From positions 1 to 5,770 of the forward strand of contig CAUGKZ010000128.1 in assembly GCA_959600065.1 (NCBI GenBank): 5,770 nucleotides of DNA. Direction: 5' to 3'. Both the position numbers and the translations under genes were made by a program. Shown in pieces: positions 1-5,546 of this stretch (position 1 is its first letter; the number at the start of each line of letters is the position of its first letter). Origin of the DNA: an uncultured Kroppenstedtia sp. Lineage in GTDB: Bacteria; Bacillota; Bacilli; Thermoactinomycetales; DSM-45169. Under the pieces are notes generated by a model. It saw only the letters and a program-made list of their open reading frames with translations. It made no database searches and had not been told where the DNA came from.

Positions 1-632
1 TTCCGCGCTCTCAGGTTGATGCCTGCATAGATGGCAACCGTTGCGAGTCCCACAATCCATCCTAACCATCCTGGGAGATAGGTATCGGAAATCGCCAACA
101 GTGTCGGATTAATCACCGGAACCGTTCCGGTGTCCCCCAGAAGCGCTAATAAAATTCCCTGATATCCCAAAGAGCCAGCCAGTGTCACAATAAATGCCGG
201 CACCCCGATCATTGTGACCCAGAACCCTTGAAAAAGACCAATGACCACTCCGGCGAGAATGGCAATCCCAATCGCTGCGAGGGCACCCACAGGACCCGTC
301 CAAACCGTGGCCAGTATGACAAGGATTCCAGCAGAAACTCCGCTGACCGCAGCGATCGATAAGTCAATTTCCCCCAACAAAAGGACAAACGTGACACCAA
401 TTGCCAGCGTCCCAATCACGACAATTTGTTGTACGAGATTGGATAGATTGCGCGGCTCTAAAAAATGAGGGTTCAACATTTGAAAGGCGATCCATATCAC
501 AATCAATGCCAATATCACCGGCAAAAGTCCCAGTTCGCCTCCCGCGATCCGCTCCCGGATGGAAGAGAACAGACCCTCATCAGAGGAAAGTTTCCTGTTT
601 TCCGACTCTTTTTCCGTCGAGATCATCGACAC
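1..632 (-). CDS. xylH: Sugar (D-xylose-type) ABC transporter permease, 3' end outside window
   Basis: This is the membrane permease of a carbohydrate ABC importer of the ribose/xylose type (BPD_transp_2 family), partner of the ATPase and binding protein encoded just upstream. The frame is open without a stop from 632 to the window edge and gives about 210 residues. They comprise a charged cytoplasmic N-terminus (~1-33), a hydrophobic segment (~34-53), then further membrane segments. The family motif GEIDLS at ~87-92 corresponds to the usual GGIDLS, and VPAFIVTLAG follows near residue 140. The C-terminal part, normally bringing the protein to about 350-400 aa, lies beyond base 1. The start is uncertain: GTG at 632 directly abuts the xylG stop (TAAGTG) and has AGGAAAGG about 12 nt upstream, while ATG at 626 is an in-frame alternative. 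It is the third gene of the operon and probably translationally coupled to xylG. Family assignment is firm; xylose specificity is inferred from xylF and xylR. Confidence 0.88.
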   Translation of the reverse strand, partial: MSMISTEKESENRKLSSDEGLFSSIRERIAGGELGLLPVILALIVIWIAFQMLNPHFLEPRNLSNLVQQIVVIGTLAIGVTFVLLLGEIDLSIAAVSGVSAGILVILATVWTGPVGALAAIGIAILAGVVIGLFQGFWVTMIGVPAFIVTLAGSLGYQGILLALLGDTGTVPVINPTLLAISDTYLPGWLGWIVGLATVAIYAGINLRAR

Positions 633-1409
633 TTATACCCCAACCTTTCCTGCGGCACCGGTAATGGCTGCAACCACTTCTTCACGGGTTACGGTATCCT
701 TATGGAAATTGGCAATGGTCTCTCCCAGTCTCAGTACCGTAATTCGGTCGGCAACCTGAAACACGTCACTTAAATTATGAGAAATGATAATCACTGCAAT
801 CCCTCGGTCAGCCAGCTTCCTGACCAACTCAAGTACGGACTGGGTTTGAGCAACCCCCAGTGCGGCGGTCGGTTCGTCGAGAAGAACCAATTTCGATCCC
901 CAAAGAACTGCCCTCGCTACTGCCACCGTTTGCCGCTGTCCTCCAGAAAGACTGGCTACCGGCGTGGTCAGCGAAGGTAGGTGACTTCCGAGGGAATCCA
1001 ACACTGGAATAGCCTGTTTTTCCATCTCCTCTTTATCGACAACGGAAAGCACCCCTGGAATTAAAGTTCGCCTCAATTCCCGACCGAGAAAAAGATTGGA
1101 GACAATATCCAGGTTGTCACATAAAGCCAAATCCTGATAGACCGTCTGGATCCCCCATGATTCTGCGACGTCGGGGCCACTTAATTTCGCAGTTGTCCCC
1201 TGGATCAAAATTTCCCCTTCATCCGGTTGATTGACGCCGGAAATCATCTTGATCGTTGTCGATTTTCCAGCCCCGTTGTCTCCTACCAGAGCCAGCACTT
1301 CACCGGAAGCGACTTGGAGATTGACTCCATTTAACGCTTGTACCGCCCCAAACCGCTTTCGTAGATTTTGCACACGTAACACCACTTGTTGATTTTTCTC
1401 ATCACTCAC
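633..1409 (-). CDS. xylG: D-xylose-type ABC transporter ATP-binding protein, single-domain
   Basis: This is the cytoplasmic ATPase that powers the sugar importer. All ABC motifs are present in the 258-aa product: Walker A GDNGAGKST (43-51), Q-loop Gln92 in VYQD, signature LSGGQRQ (154-160), Walker B LVLLDEP (174-180) and switch His211 in IISHN. E. coli XylG and RbsA carry two fused ABC domains (~500 aa). This protein has only one, like the FrcA-type ATPases, so it presumably works as a homodimer; it is complete, not truncated. The start is GTG at 1409, supported by AGGAGG seven bases upstream, and the product begins MSDEKNQQVVLRVQNL. It lies 58 bp downstream of xylF, with a hairpin in the gap, and its TAA stop touches the permease GTG. 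The ABC sugar ATPase call is certain; the xylG name rests on context. Confidence 0.93.
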   Translation of the reverse strand: MSDEKNQQVVLRVQNLRKRFGAVQALNGVNLQVASGEVLALVGDNGAGKSTTIKMISGVNQPDEGEILIQGTTAKLSGPDVAESWGIQTVYQDLALCDNLDIVSNLFLGRELRRTLIPGVLSVVDKEEMEKQAIPVLDSLGSHLPSLTTPVASLSGGQRQTVAVARAVLWGSKLVLLDEPTAALGVAQTQSVLELVRKLADRGIAVIIISHNLSDVFQVADRITVLRLGETIANFHKDTVTREEVVAAITGAAGKVGV

Positions 1410-1430
1410 AGTTCTCCCTCCTCTAAAAGA

Positions 1431-1462
1431 TTTCTCAAGGGGATCCGTGTCCCCCTGAGAAA
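1431..1462 (-). terminator. Intercistronic hairpin between xylF and xylG (possible attenuator or mRNA stabiliser)
   Basis: An inverted repeat lies immediately after the xylF stop. TTTCTCA (1431-1437) pairs with TGAGAAA (1456-1462), and inside it GGGG (1439-1442) pairs with CCCC (1451-1454). There is a single A/C mismatch between the two stems and an 8-nt loop. On the transcript the 3' arm is followed by TCTTTTAG, only a weak U-run, and then by the xylG ribosome binding site. A partial terminator, or a block to 3' exonucleases that protects the upstream xylF message, would both give more binding protein than ATPase/permease, as is usual for ABC importers. The structure is visible in the sequence; the role is inferred. 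Confidence 0.6.
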
Positions 1463-1467
1463 ATAAA

Positions 1468-2553
1468 TTAATGTTTCGGACATTTATTCGCAGCTTCGCC
1501 AGTACAAACTTTGTCCCATGTTGTATATCCGCCTTGGATGACTGTATCTGCCATGTTTTCCTTCGTTACGGCAATCGGATCTAACAGAATGGAGGGAACA
1601 TCCGTCATTTTGTTGTTGGTTTTACCATTGACCAAGCCTTTGGGAGGCTTTTTACCTTCTGCTAAAGTGACTGCCAATTTAGCGGCTGCAGTCGCTTCTT
1701 TTTTAACATCCTTATAAACGCTCATCGATTGGTAACCCAGCACAATATTCCTCAAACCGTCATCTGTGGCATCCTGTCCAGTCACCGGCACTTTCCCAGC
1801 CAATCCCTGTGCTTTTAAGGCTTTAATCGCAGCCCCTGCATTGCTGTCATTCGCCGCCAACACCCCGTCCACCTGATTATTCAACTTGGTTAGCGCCTGC
1901 TCCGATTCACGTAAGGCATGATCCGCTGACCAATCAGGAGTGTAGCTTTCGTAACCGTTCTCCAAGGTTCCATCCTTGAACAAGGGATCCAGGATATTAT
2001 GAGCACCTTTCCTGTATAACAGCGCATTGTTGTCGGTCTGCGCCCCGTTGATCATGATGACCTTTCCGCCTTTTTTGGTGTTGTCAGCAAGATACTTTCC
2101 TTGCAATTCACCGACTTTCTCATTGTCAAAGGAAATATAGTAGTCTACCTTTGCGTTGAGGATCAGGCGGTCATAGGATATCACTTTGACGTCTGCTTCA
2201 TGTGCTTTTCTGACAATGGTGGCAGCAGCTTTGGAATCCTGCGGATCCAGAACGAGTACTTGTGCTCCATCTGTGATCGCAGATTCAGCCTGTTTTTGTT
2301 GTGCCTGTGAATCCCCCTGTGCGTTTTGGTAGATCACTTCCACATCCGGGTTCAATTTTTTAACCGTCTTCTCAAAATTGGGTTTATCCTGACTTTCATA
2401 ACGAGCCGAGGTCCCCGTTTCCGGGAGAAGAAGCGCAACCTTTAAGTCTTTATCTTTCCCCGCATCCGAATCACCACTTGCGTTGCAACCCGTAACCGCC
2501 ATCAACAGAATCCCTACGAATAGAAAAACCCAGAATTTCTTATGAAGTCCCAC
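1468..2553 (-). CDS. xylF: D-xylose ABC transporter substrate-binding lipoprotein
   Basis: This is the extracytoplasmic sugar-binding protein that captures xylose and delivers it to the permease. The 361-aa product starts with a lipoprotein signal peptide: positively charged HKK, a hydrophobic stretch (7-20) and lipobox VTGC, giving lipidated Cys23. The mature part is a periplasmic-binding-protein type 1 (Peripla_BP_4) fold. XylF-like segments are visible: YDRLI (127-131), YYISFDNEKVGELQ (138-151), DNNALLYRKGA (174-184), ANDSNAGAAIKAL (234-246) and GQDATDDGLRNIVLGYQSMSVYK (259-281). These resemble E. coli XylF more than RbsB. Two cysteines near the C-terminus (C350, C358) could form a surface disulfide. 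The start is GTG at 2553 with a G-rich ribosome binding site (AGGGGGGG) five bases upstream. It is first in the operon and divergent from xylR, which supports xylose as substrate. Related aldopentoses cannot be excluded. Confidence 0.93.
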   Translation of the reverse strand: MGLHKKFWVFLFVGILLMAVTGCNASGDSDAGKDKDLKVALLLPETGTSARYESQDKPNFEKTVKKLNPDVEVIYQNAQGDSQAQQKQAESAITDGAQVLVLDPQDSKAAATIVRKAHEADVKVISYDRLILNAKVDYYISFDNEKVGELQGKYLADNTKKGGKVIMINGAQTDNNALLYRKGAHNILDPLFKDGTLENGYESYTPDWSADHALRESEQALTKLNNQVDGVLAANDSNAGAAIKALKAQGLAGKVPVTGQDATDDGLRNIVLGYQSMSVYKDVKKEATAAAKLAVTLAEGKKPPKGLVNGKTNNKMTDVPSILLDPIAVTKENMADTVIQGGYTTWDKVCTGEAANKCPKH

Positions 2554-2558
2554 CTAAA

Positions 2559-2566
2559 CCCCCCCT
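2559..2566 (-). promoter_or_regulatory. Homopolymeric G ribosome binding site of xylF
   Basis: On the minus strand the sequence is AGGGGGGG, followed by TTTAG and the GTG start. This is the only purine-rich Shine-Dalgarno candidate and it decides the GTG start. It is unusual because it is a run of seven G rather than AGGAGG, which is found at the xylG and czcD starts. Confidence 0.7.
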
Positions 2567-2776
2567 AATTTTTGAGTTACTGAACACCGACATCGCAAGA
2601 CCCGAAAGCGAAGCGCCCTGGGCATGACTTTTGTCTGTGTGAGTCTCTTTGATGTTAATCCCAAAACAAAACCTTCTGACATCTAGGAATTTTATCTGGA
2701 CAGAACATTTTTCTTGGAAAAAGAGTCAACTGCTTTATGTACTTTAGTGTAAAACGCCGACAAAACTTTCGGAATC

Positions 2777-2806
2777 ATCGTATCATCATGAATCTTTGTT
2801 TGTCAA
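2777..2806 (-). promoter_or_regulatory. Sigma-A promoter of the xylFGH operon
   Basis: On the minus strand a perfect -35 box TTGACA (2806-2801) is followed by an 18-bp spacer and a -10 box TACGAT (2782-2777). A TG dinucleotide placed as in extended -10 promoters (TGATACGAT) helps the weak -10. Transcription should start near 2770. The -35 and most of the spacer lie inside the XylR operator palindrome, so repressor binding would exclude RNA polymerase. Confidence 0.68.
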
Positions 2807-2823
2807 CTGTCCGAACAAAGCTT
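2791..2823. promoter_or_regulatory. Probable XylR operator (xylO)
   Basis: This is an imperfect palindrome with arms AAtCTTTGTTtG (2791-2802) and CgAACAAAGcTT (2812-2823), centred on base 2807; lower-case positions do not pair. The perfectly paired core is CTTTGTT (2794-2800) with AACAAAG (2814-2820). Bacillus XylR operators also use TTTGTT/AACAAA half-sites, but usually closer together than the 13 bases seen here. The site covers both -35 boxes, the place expected for a repressor that controls transport and its own gene. Binding by XylR is inferred from symmetry, motif and position. Confidence 0.7.
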
Positions 2824-2828
2824 ATAAT
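2800..2828 (+). promoter_or_regulatory. Sigma-A promoter of xylR
   Basis: The -35 box TTGTCA (2800-2805, five of six consensus bases) is followed by an optimal 17-bp spacer and a perfect -10 box TATAAT (2823-2828). Transcription should begin near 2835, giving a leader of about 93 nt. The right arm of the xylO palindrome fills the spacer and touches the -10, which predicts autorepression by XylR. Confidence 0.8.
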
Positions 2829-2879
2829 GTTTTTTCAGGCCTCTGACAGGTTGAAGCAAGGAATCAAAGGACCGAAGCG

Positions 2880-2917
2880 TCCCTCGCCATACAAGAGAAA
2901 AACTTCGTTTAGAGGGA
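2880..2917 (+). promoter_or_regulatory. xylR ribosome binding site with potential sequestering stem
   Basis: GGGAGG (2914-2919) lies eight bases before the xylR ATG and fixes that start. TCCCTC (2880-2885) is perfectly complementary to GAGGGA (2912-2917), so a 6-bp stem with a 26-nt loop could hide much of the ribosome binding site. Complementarity is seen; the stem's existence and any regulatory use are inferred. Confidence 0.4.
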
Positions 2918-2927
2918 GGAATAAACC

Positions 2928-4112
2928 ATGGTGAAAAAGACAGGCAATCACAAGCTGGTGAAACAAATAAATAAATCTCTTGTTCTCGACATCATTAAAA
3001 GCCAGAATGTCATCTCTCGGGCCGAAGTTTCTCAACGATCCGGCTTGAACAAAGGGACAGTGTCGGCACTGGTCCAAGAATTGATCGACAGTCACTTCAT
3101 CTGCGAAATGGGACCCGGACCCTCCAGCGGGGGGCGGCCTCCGGTGATGCTCTCGTTTAACCAACGGGCGGGTTACTCCATCGGTATCGATTTAGGAGTA
3201 AATTATATCCTTGGGATCTTAACGGATCTGCAAGGGAATATCGTTCAGGAACAATATAGAAAACTGACCCATTTTACTTTTGACCGTGTCGTACAACAAT
3301 TAATTGCAGTCATTGAATGCTTAATCGATACCACTCCGGATAGCAACCTGGGGATCATCGGAATCGGCATCGGTGTCCCTGGAATGGTCGATCCTGCGGG
3401 AACCATTTTATTTGCTCCCAAATTTAATTGGGGAAGTGTCAATTTAAAAGAAAAAATAGCAGACCGCTTTCACTTTCCTGTCATTATTGAAAATGATGCA
3501 AACGCGGGGGCTTACGGTGAAATGCTGTATGGAGCGGGAAAAAATATTTCCAATCTCATTTATGTCGGTGTCGGCGGTGGAATCGGAACCGGTGTCATCC
3601 TCGATCATGAACTCTATAAAGGGACCCAGGGAATCGGGGGCGAAATGGGGCACGTGACCATCGAGGCTAACGGAAAAAGATGTCGTTGTGGGAATCGAGG
3701 GTGTTGGGAATTGTATGCATCCGAAAGCGCTCTGTTAGAGGCGGCAAGACAGCTTCCGGATTTCGAAAAGGAATCTGAATTAGATATGGACAGGTTAGTG
3801 CAAGCAGCACATAAAGGTCATCCCGAGATCCTTCATCTGTTGAATCAAGTGGGTCAATATTTAGGAGTCGGGTTAACCACTATCGTGAATACCTTTAATC
3901 CCGAATGGATTATTATCGGCAATCGCTTCTCGAAAATCCGCGACTGGATCCAAGATCCCATTCAACGAGTACTGGAACAACGACTGTTACCCGATCATCG
4001 GAAACATCTGACGGTCACATTCTCAGCTCTCGGGATTTACTCCTGTGCCCTTGGCTCCTCCTCCCTCCCCATCTCCAACTTCTTCGCCCGGGATAAAGTC
4101 ACCGTGGAATAG
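2928..4112 (+). CDS. xylR: Xylose-responsive transcriptional repressor, ROK family
   Basis: This is a DNA-binding repressor of xylose uptake and use genes; in the Bacillus family members, xylose binding releases the operator. The 394-aa product has an N-terminal winged helix-turn-helix (~14-75) with ISRAEVSQRSGLNKGTVSALVQELI as the recognition region and SSGGRPP (66-72) at the wing. A ROK sugar-kinase-like domain follows from ~82, with IGIDLG (85-90), IENDANAGAYGE (187-198), GVGGGIGTG (214-222) and GEMGH (238-242). The zinc-binding stretch uses His242 with Cys252, Cys254 and Cys259 in CRCGNRGCWELYASE. Many of these blocks match Bacillus subtilis XylR (~384 aa) almost residue for residue, so the name is well supported. 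The start is ATG at 2928 with GGGAGG eight bases upstream. It is transcribed divergently from xylFGH from an overlapping promoter, and probably represses both transcripts. No truncation or missing key residue is seen. Confidence 0.95.
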   Translation: MVKKTGNHKLVKQINKSLVLDIIKSQNVISRAEVSQRSGLNKGTVSALVQELIDSHFICEMGPGPSSGGRPPVMLSFNQRAGYSIGIDLGVNYILGILTDLQGNIVQEQYRKLTHFTFDRVVQQLIAVIECLIDTTPDSNLGIIGIGIGVPGMVDPAGTILFAPKFNWGSVNLKEKIADRFHFPVIIENDANAGAYGEMLYGAGKNISNLIYVGVGGGIGTGVILDHELYKGTQGIGGEMGHVTIEANGKRCRCGNRGCWELYASESALLEAARQLPDFEKESELDMDRLVQAAHKGHPEILHLLNQVGQYLGVGLTTIVNTFNPEWIIIGNRFSKIRDWIQDPIQRVLEQRLLPDHRKHLTVTFSALGIYSCALGSSSLPISNFFARDKVTVE

Positions 4113-4196
4113 TGTTGTTGTAAAAGACGCAGTCTCCTCTCTATGACCTCTGAAATCAAATTTCTGATCCCCCTATGTATGAGTAGGCCGGATCCG

Positions 4197-4218
4197 TCAG
4201 GGGGATGTTTCCCCCTGA
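4197..4218. terminator. Perfect hairpin between convergent xylR and czcD (possible bidirectional terminator)
   Basis: TCAGGGGGA (4197-4205) pairs perfectly with TCCCCCTGA (4210-4218) around a TGTT loop, a 9-bp GC-rich stem. It lies between the two converging stop codons, 84 bp after xylR and 22 bp after czcD. No T-tract follows on either strand, so it is not a textbook intrinsic terminator; it may act as a 3'-end stabiliser or with a termination factor. The rest of 4113-4240 shows nothing else assignable except an extra TCCCCCT (4168-4174) that could pair with the same AGGGGGA. Confidence 0.5.
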
Positions 4219-4240
4219 ACAGGGAAAATCAGTGGCACAA

Positions 4241-5194
4241 TCAGTGGTAATGATGGGAATGTCCCGCTGATTCCGCCTCCACCTTACACAGAATTGAATC
4301 ATCATGCTGATGGGCAGACGTTTCTAATTGAATGGTCATGTGGTGGATATTTTGCTGTTCCAGGTCCTGTTCGATTTGACGGAGCAATCCTTCACTCTCT
4401 GCAATGGACAACTGGTCATCTACCACTGCTACATGGCAAGAAAGTGCATTTAACCCACTTGTAACAGACCAAATATGCAAGTCGTGCACACTGTGTATAC
4501 CTTTTGTATTCTGTATGGTCTGAATCACATCGTCTACATTGACATTATCCGGTGTCCCTTCCATCAGGACATGAAGAGCAGATTTGGTAACATAATAGCC
4601 ACTGCGTAATACCAGTGCGGCCACGATCACACTTGCCAGCGGATCCGCCCAGCCCCATCCGAAAAAGATGATGAGTAGTGCAGCGATGATGGCACCCAGA
4701 GACCCCAGCATATCGCTGATGACATGCAAGTATGCCCCACGCAAGTTCAAGTTTTTTTCTACATCCGCTCCACGCATCATAATCCACGCAACAAGGATAT
4801 TAATCAGCAATCCAATGAAGGCCACCAAGAACATTCCGCCGGAAGCCACTTCAGGGGGATTCTGGATACGATCAATGGCTTCGTAAAAAATGTAAATCGC
4901 AATGAAAATCAATGTCAATCCGTTAAGAACAGCCGCCAATATCTCAAATCGCTTATATCCATAGGTTTTACTATGGTTCGCCGCCTTTTCTCCAAATGTA
5001 AAGGCCAGCAACGCGATCACCATTGATATAGAATCACTTAACATATGACCCGCATCTGCCAACAAGGTGAGACTATTGGTAAGAAATCCACCGATAGCCT
5101 CAACAATCATGTAGAACGTAATAATCAACAAGCTGATCCATAATACCTTTTTATTTGCAACATGTGTATGGTTGTGTCCATGATCGTGTTCCAT
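4241..5194 (-). CDS. czcD: Zinc/cobalt/cadmium efflux protein, cation diffusion facilitator
   Basis: This is a membrane antiporter that expels Zn2+ and related divalent metals, usually in exchange for protons or potassium. The 317-aa product matches the size of Bacillus CzcD (~311). It has about six membrane segments (~17-36, 41-66, 82-104, 118-140, 152-178, 184-208), then a cytoplasmic C-terminal domain (~213-293). The intramembrane metal site is complete: His50 and Asp54 in DAGHMLSD, and His157 and Asp161 in HVISD. The H-D-H-D set is typical of zinc-preferring members. Both ends are histidine-rich (HDHGHNHTH at 3-11 and GHSHHYH at 311-317), a likely cytoplasmic metal-capture feature. The start is ATG at 5194 with AGGAGG seven bases upstream. 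It follows the metal-sensing regulator by 16 bp in one operon, so it should be induced by excess zinc or cobalt. Exact metal range cannot be read from sequence. Confidence 0.95.
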   Translation of the reverse strand: MEHDHGHNHTHVANKKVLWISLLIITFYMIVEAIGGFLTNSLTLLADAGHMLSDSISMVIALLAFTFGEKAANHSKTYGYKRFEILAAVLNGLTLIFIAIYIFYEAIDRIQNPPEVASGGMFLVAFIGLLINILVAWIMMRGADVEKNLNLRGAYLHVISDMLGSLGAIIAALLIIFFGWGWADPLASVIVAALVLRSGYYVTKSALHVLMEGTPDNVNVDDVIQTIQNTKGIHSVHDLHIWSVTSGLNALSCHVAVVDDQLSIAESEGLLRQIEQDLEQQNIHHMTIQLETSAHQHDDSILCKVEAESAGHSHHYH

Positions 5195-5210
5195 GTTGAT
5201 TCCTCCTCAC

Positions 5211-5546
5211 TCAATGATGCAAAGCATGCTGAATGGCCTGCTTCAGTAAATTCATGACATGTTCGTCATCCTCCGAATAAAATAACGTTCTCCCATCCCT
5301 TCTATATTTGACTAACCTTAAATTTTTCAGGAAACGCAATTGATGAGAGACGCTCGATTGGCTTAAATTTAATGTCTCTGCTATATCATTGACGGAGTGC
5401 TCCCCTGTACACAATAGATTTAAAATGCGAATTCGAGTGGGGTCGCTCAATGCTTTGAAGGTTTGAGAAACGACAAACAACGTTTCATCATCCAAGTGTT
5501 GCTCCTCTTCATGAAAGATCTGTTCATCCTTCTTCTCCTCAGACAT
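5211..5546 (-). CDS. czrA: ArsR/SmtB-family zinc/cobalt-sensing repressor
   Basis: This is a small winged-helix repressor that leaves its operator when it binds Zn2+ or Co2+. The 111-aa product has an acidic N-terminal extension (~1-22), then [23 protein letters not shown] (23-45) and the recognition helix [19 protein letters not shown] (61-79). The beta-wing is [11 protein letters not shown] (81-91). The C-terminal helix is [19 protein letters not shown]. Its Asp94, His96, His107 and His110 have exactly the spacing of the alpha-5 zinc site of Staphylococcus CzrA (D84, H86, H97, H100). The CxC motif used by arsenic and cadmium sensors is absent; only a lone Cys46 is present. ATG at 5546 is preferred over TTG at 5549 because GAGGTGG lies seven bases upstream. 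It is first in the operon with czcD, with a matching operator at its promoter, so it is probably autoregulated. Confidence 0.93.
   Translation of the reverse strand: MSEEKKDEQIFHEEEQHLDDETLFVVSQTFKALSDPTRIRILNLLCTGEHSVNDIAETLNLSQSSVSHQLRFLKNLRLVKYRRDGRTLFYSEDDEHVMNLLKQAIQHALHH

Larger units (their letters stand above)
2554..2927. other. Divergent xylF-xylR intergenic control region
   Basis: This is a 374-bp stretch without a credible gene. Its right half holds the overlapping promoters and operator (2777-2828) and the xylR leader (about 2835-2927). Its left half is the xylF leader, about 215 nt from the predicted start near 2770 to the GTG at 2553. The leader contains short dyads such as TTTTTC-TTG-GAAAAA (2708-2722) and GCCC-T-GGGC (2615-2623), but no riboswitch or T-box signature that I recognise. 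A TAAAAT box on the minus strand (2694-2689) lacks a matching -35 and is not called as a second promoter. Confidence 0.75.

Noticed and set aside
109..773. Several 60-100 residue frames on both strands over the permease and the end of xylG
   Set aside because: The continuous permease frame from 632 to base 1, with family motifs, explains this region; the others are out-of-frame shadows.
633..1409. xylG as a truncated pseudogene because it is half the E. coli length
   Set aside because: All ABC motifs are intact, the reading frame is clean, and single-domain sugar ATPases are an established form.
2554..2776. Riboswitch or T-box in the long xylF leader
   Set aside because: I saw no specifier/T-box sequence, no conserved riboswitch core and no terminator hairpin with U-tract; only short dyads are present.
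2737..2934. 65-residue plus-strand frame across the xyl promoters into xylR
   Set aside because: It begins upstream of the xylR promoter, runs through operator and leader, has no ribosome binding site, and its composition is unlike a protein.
2835..3164. 109-residue open frame on the minus strand over the xylR leader and 5' end
   Set aside because: It is antisense to the strongly supported xylR, has no recognisable domain, and covers xylR control signals.
4545..5026. Frames of 72-100 residues on both strands inside czcD
   Set aside because: They lie wholly inside an intact, well-conserved membrane protein gene and have no ribosome binding sites or motifs of their own.
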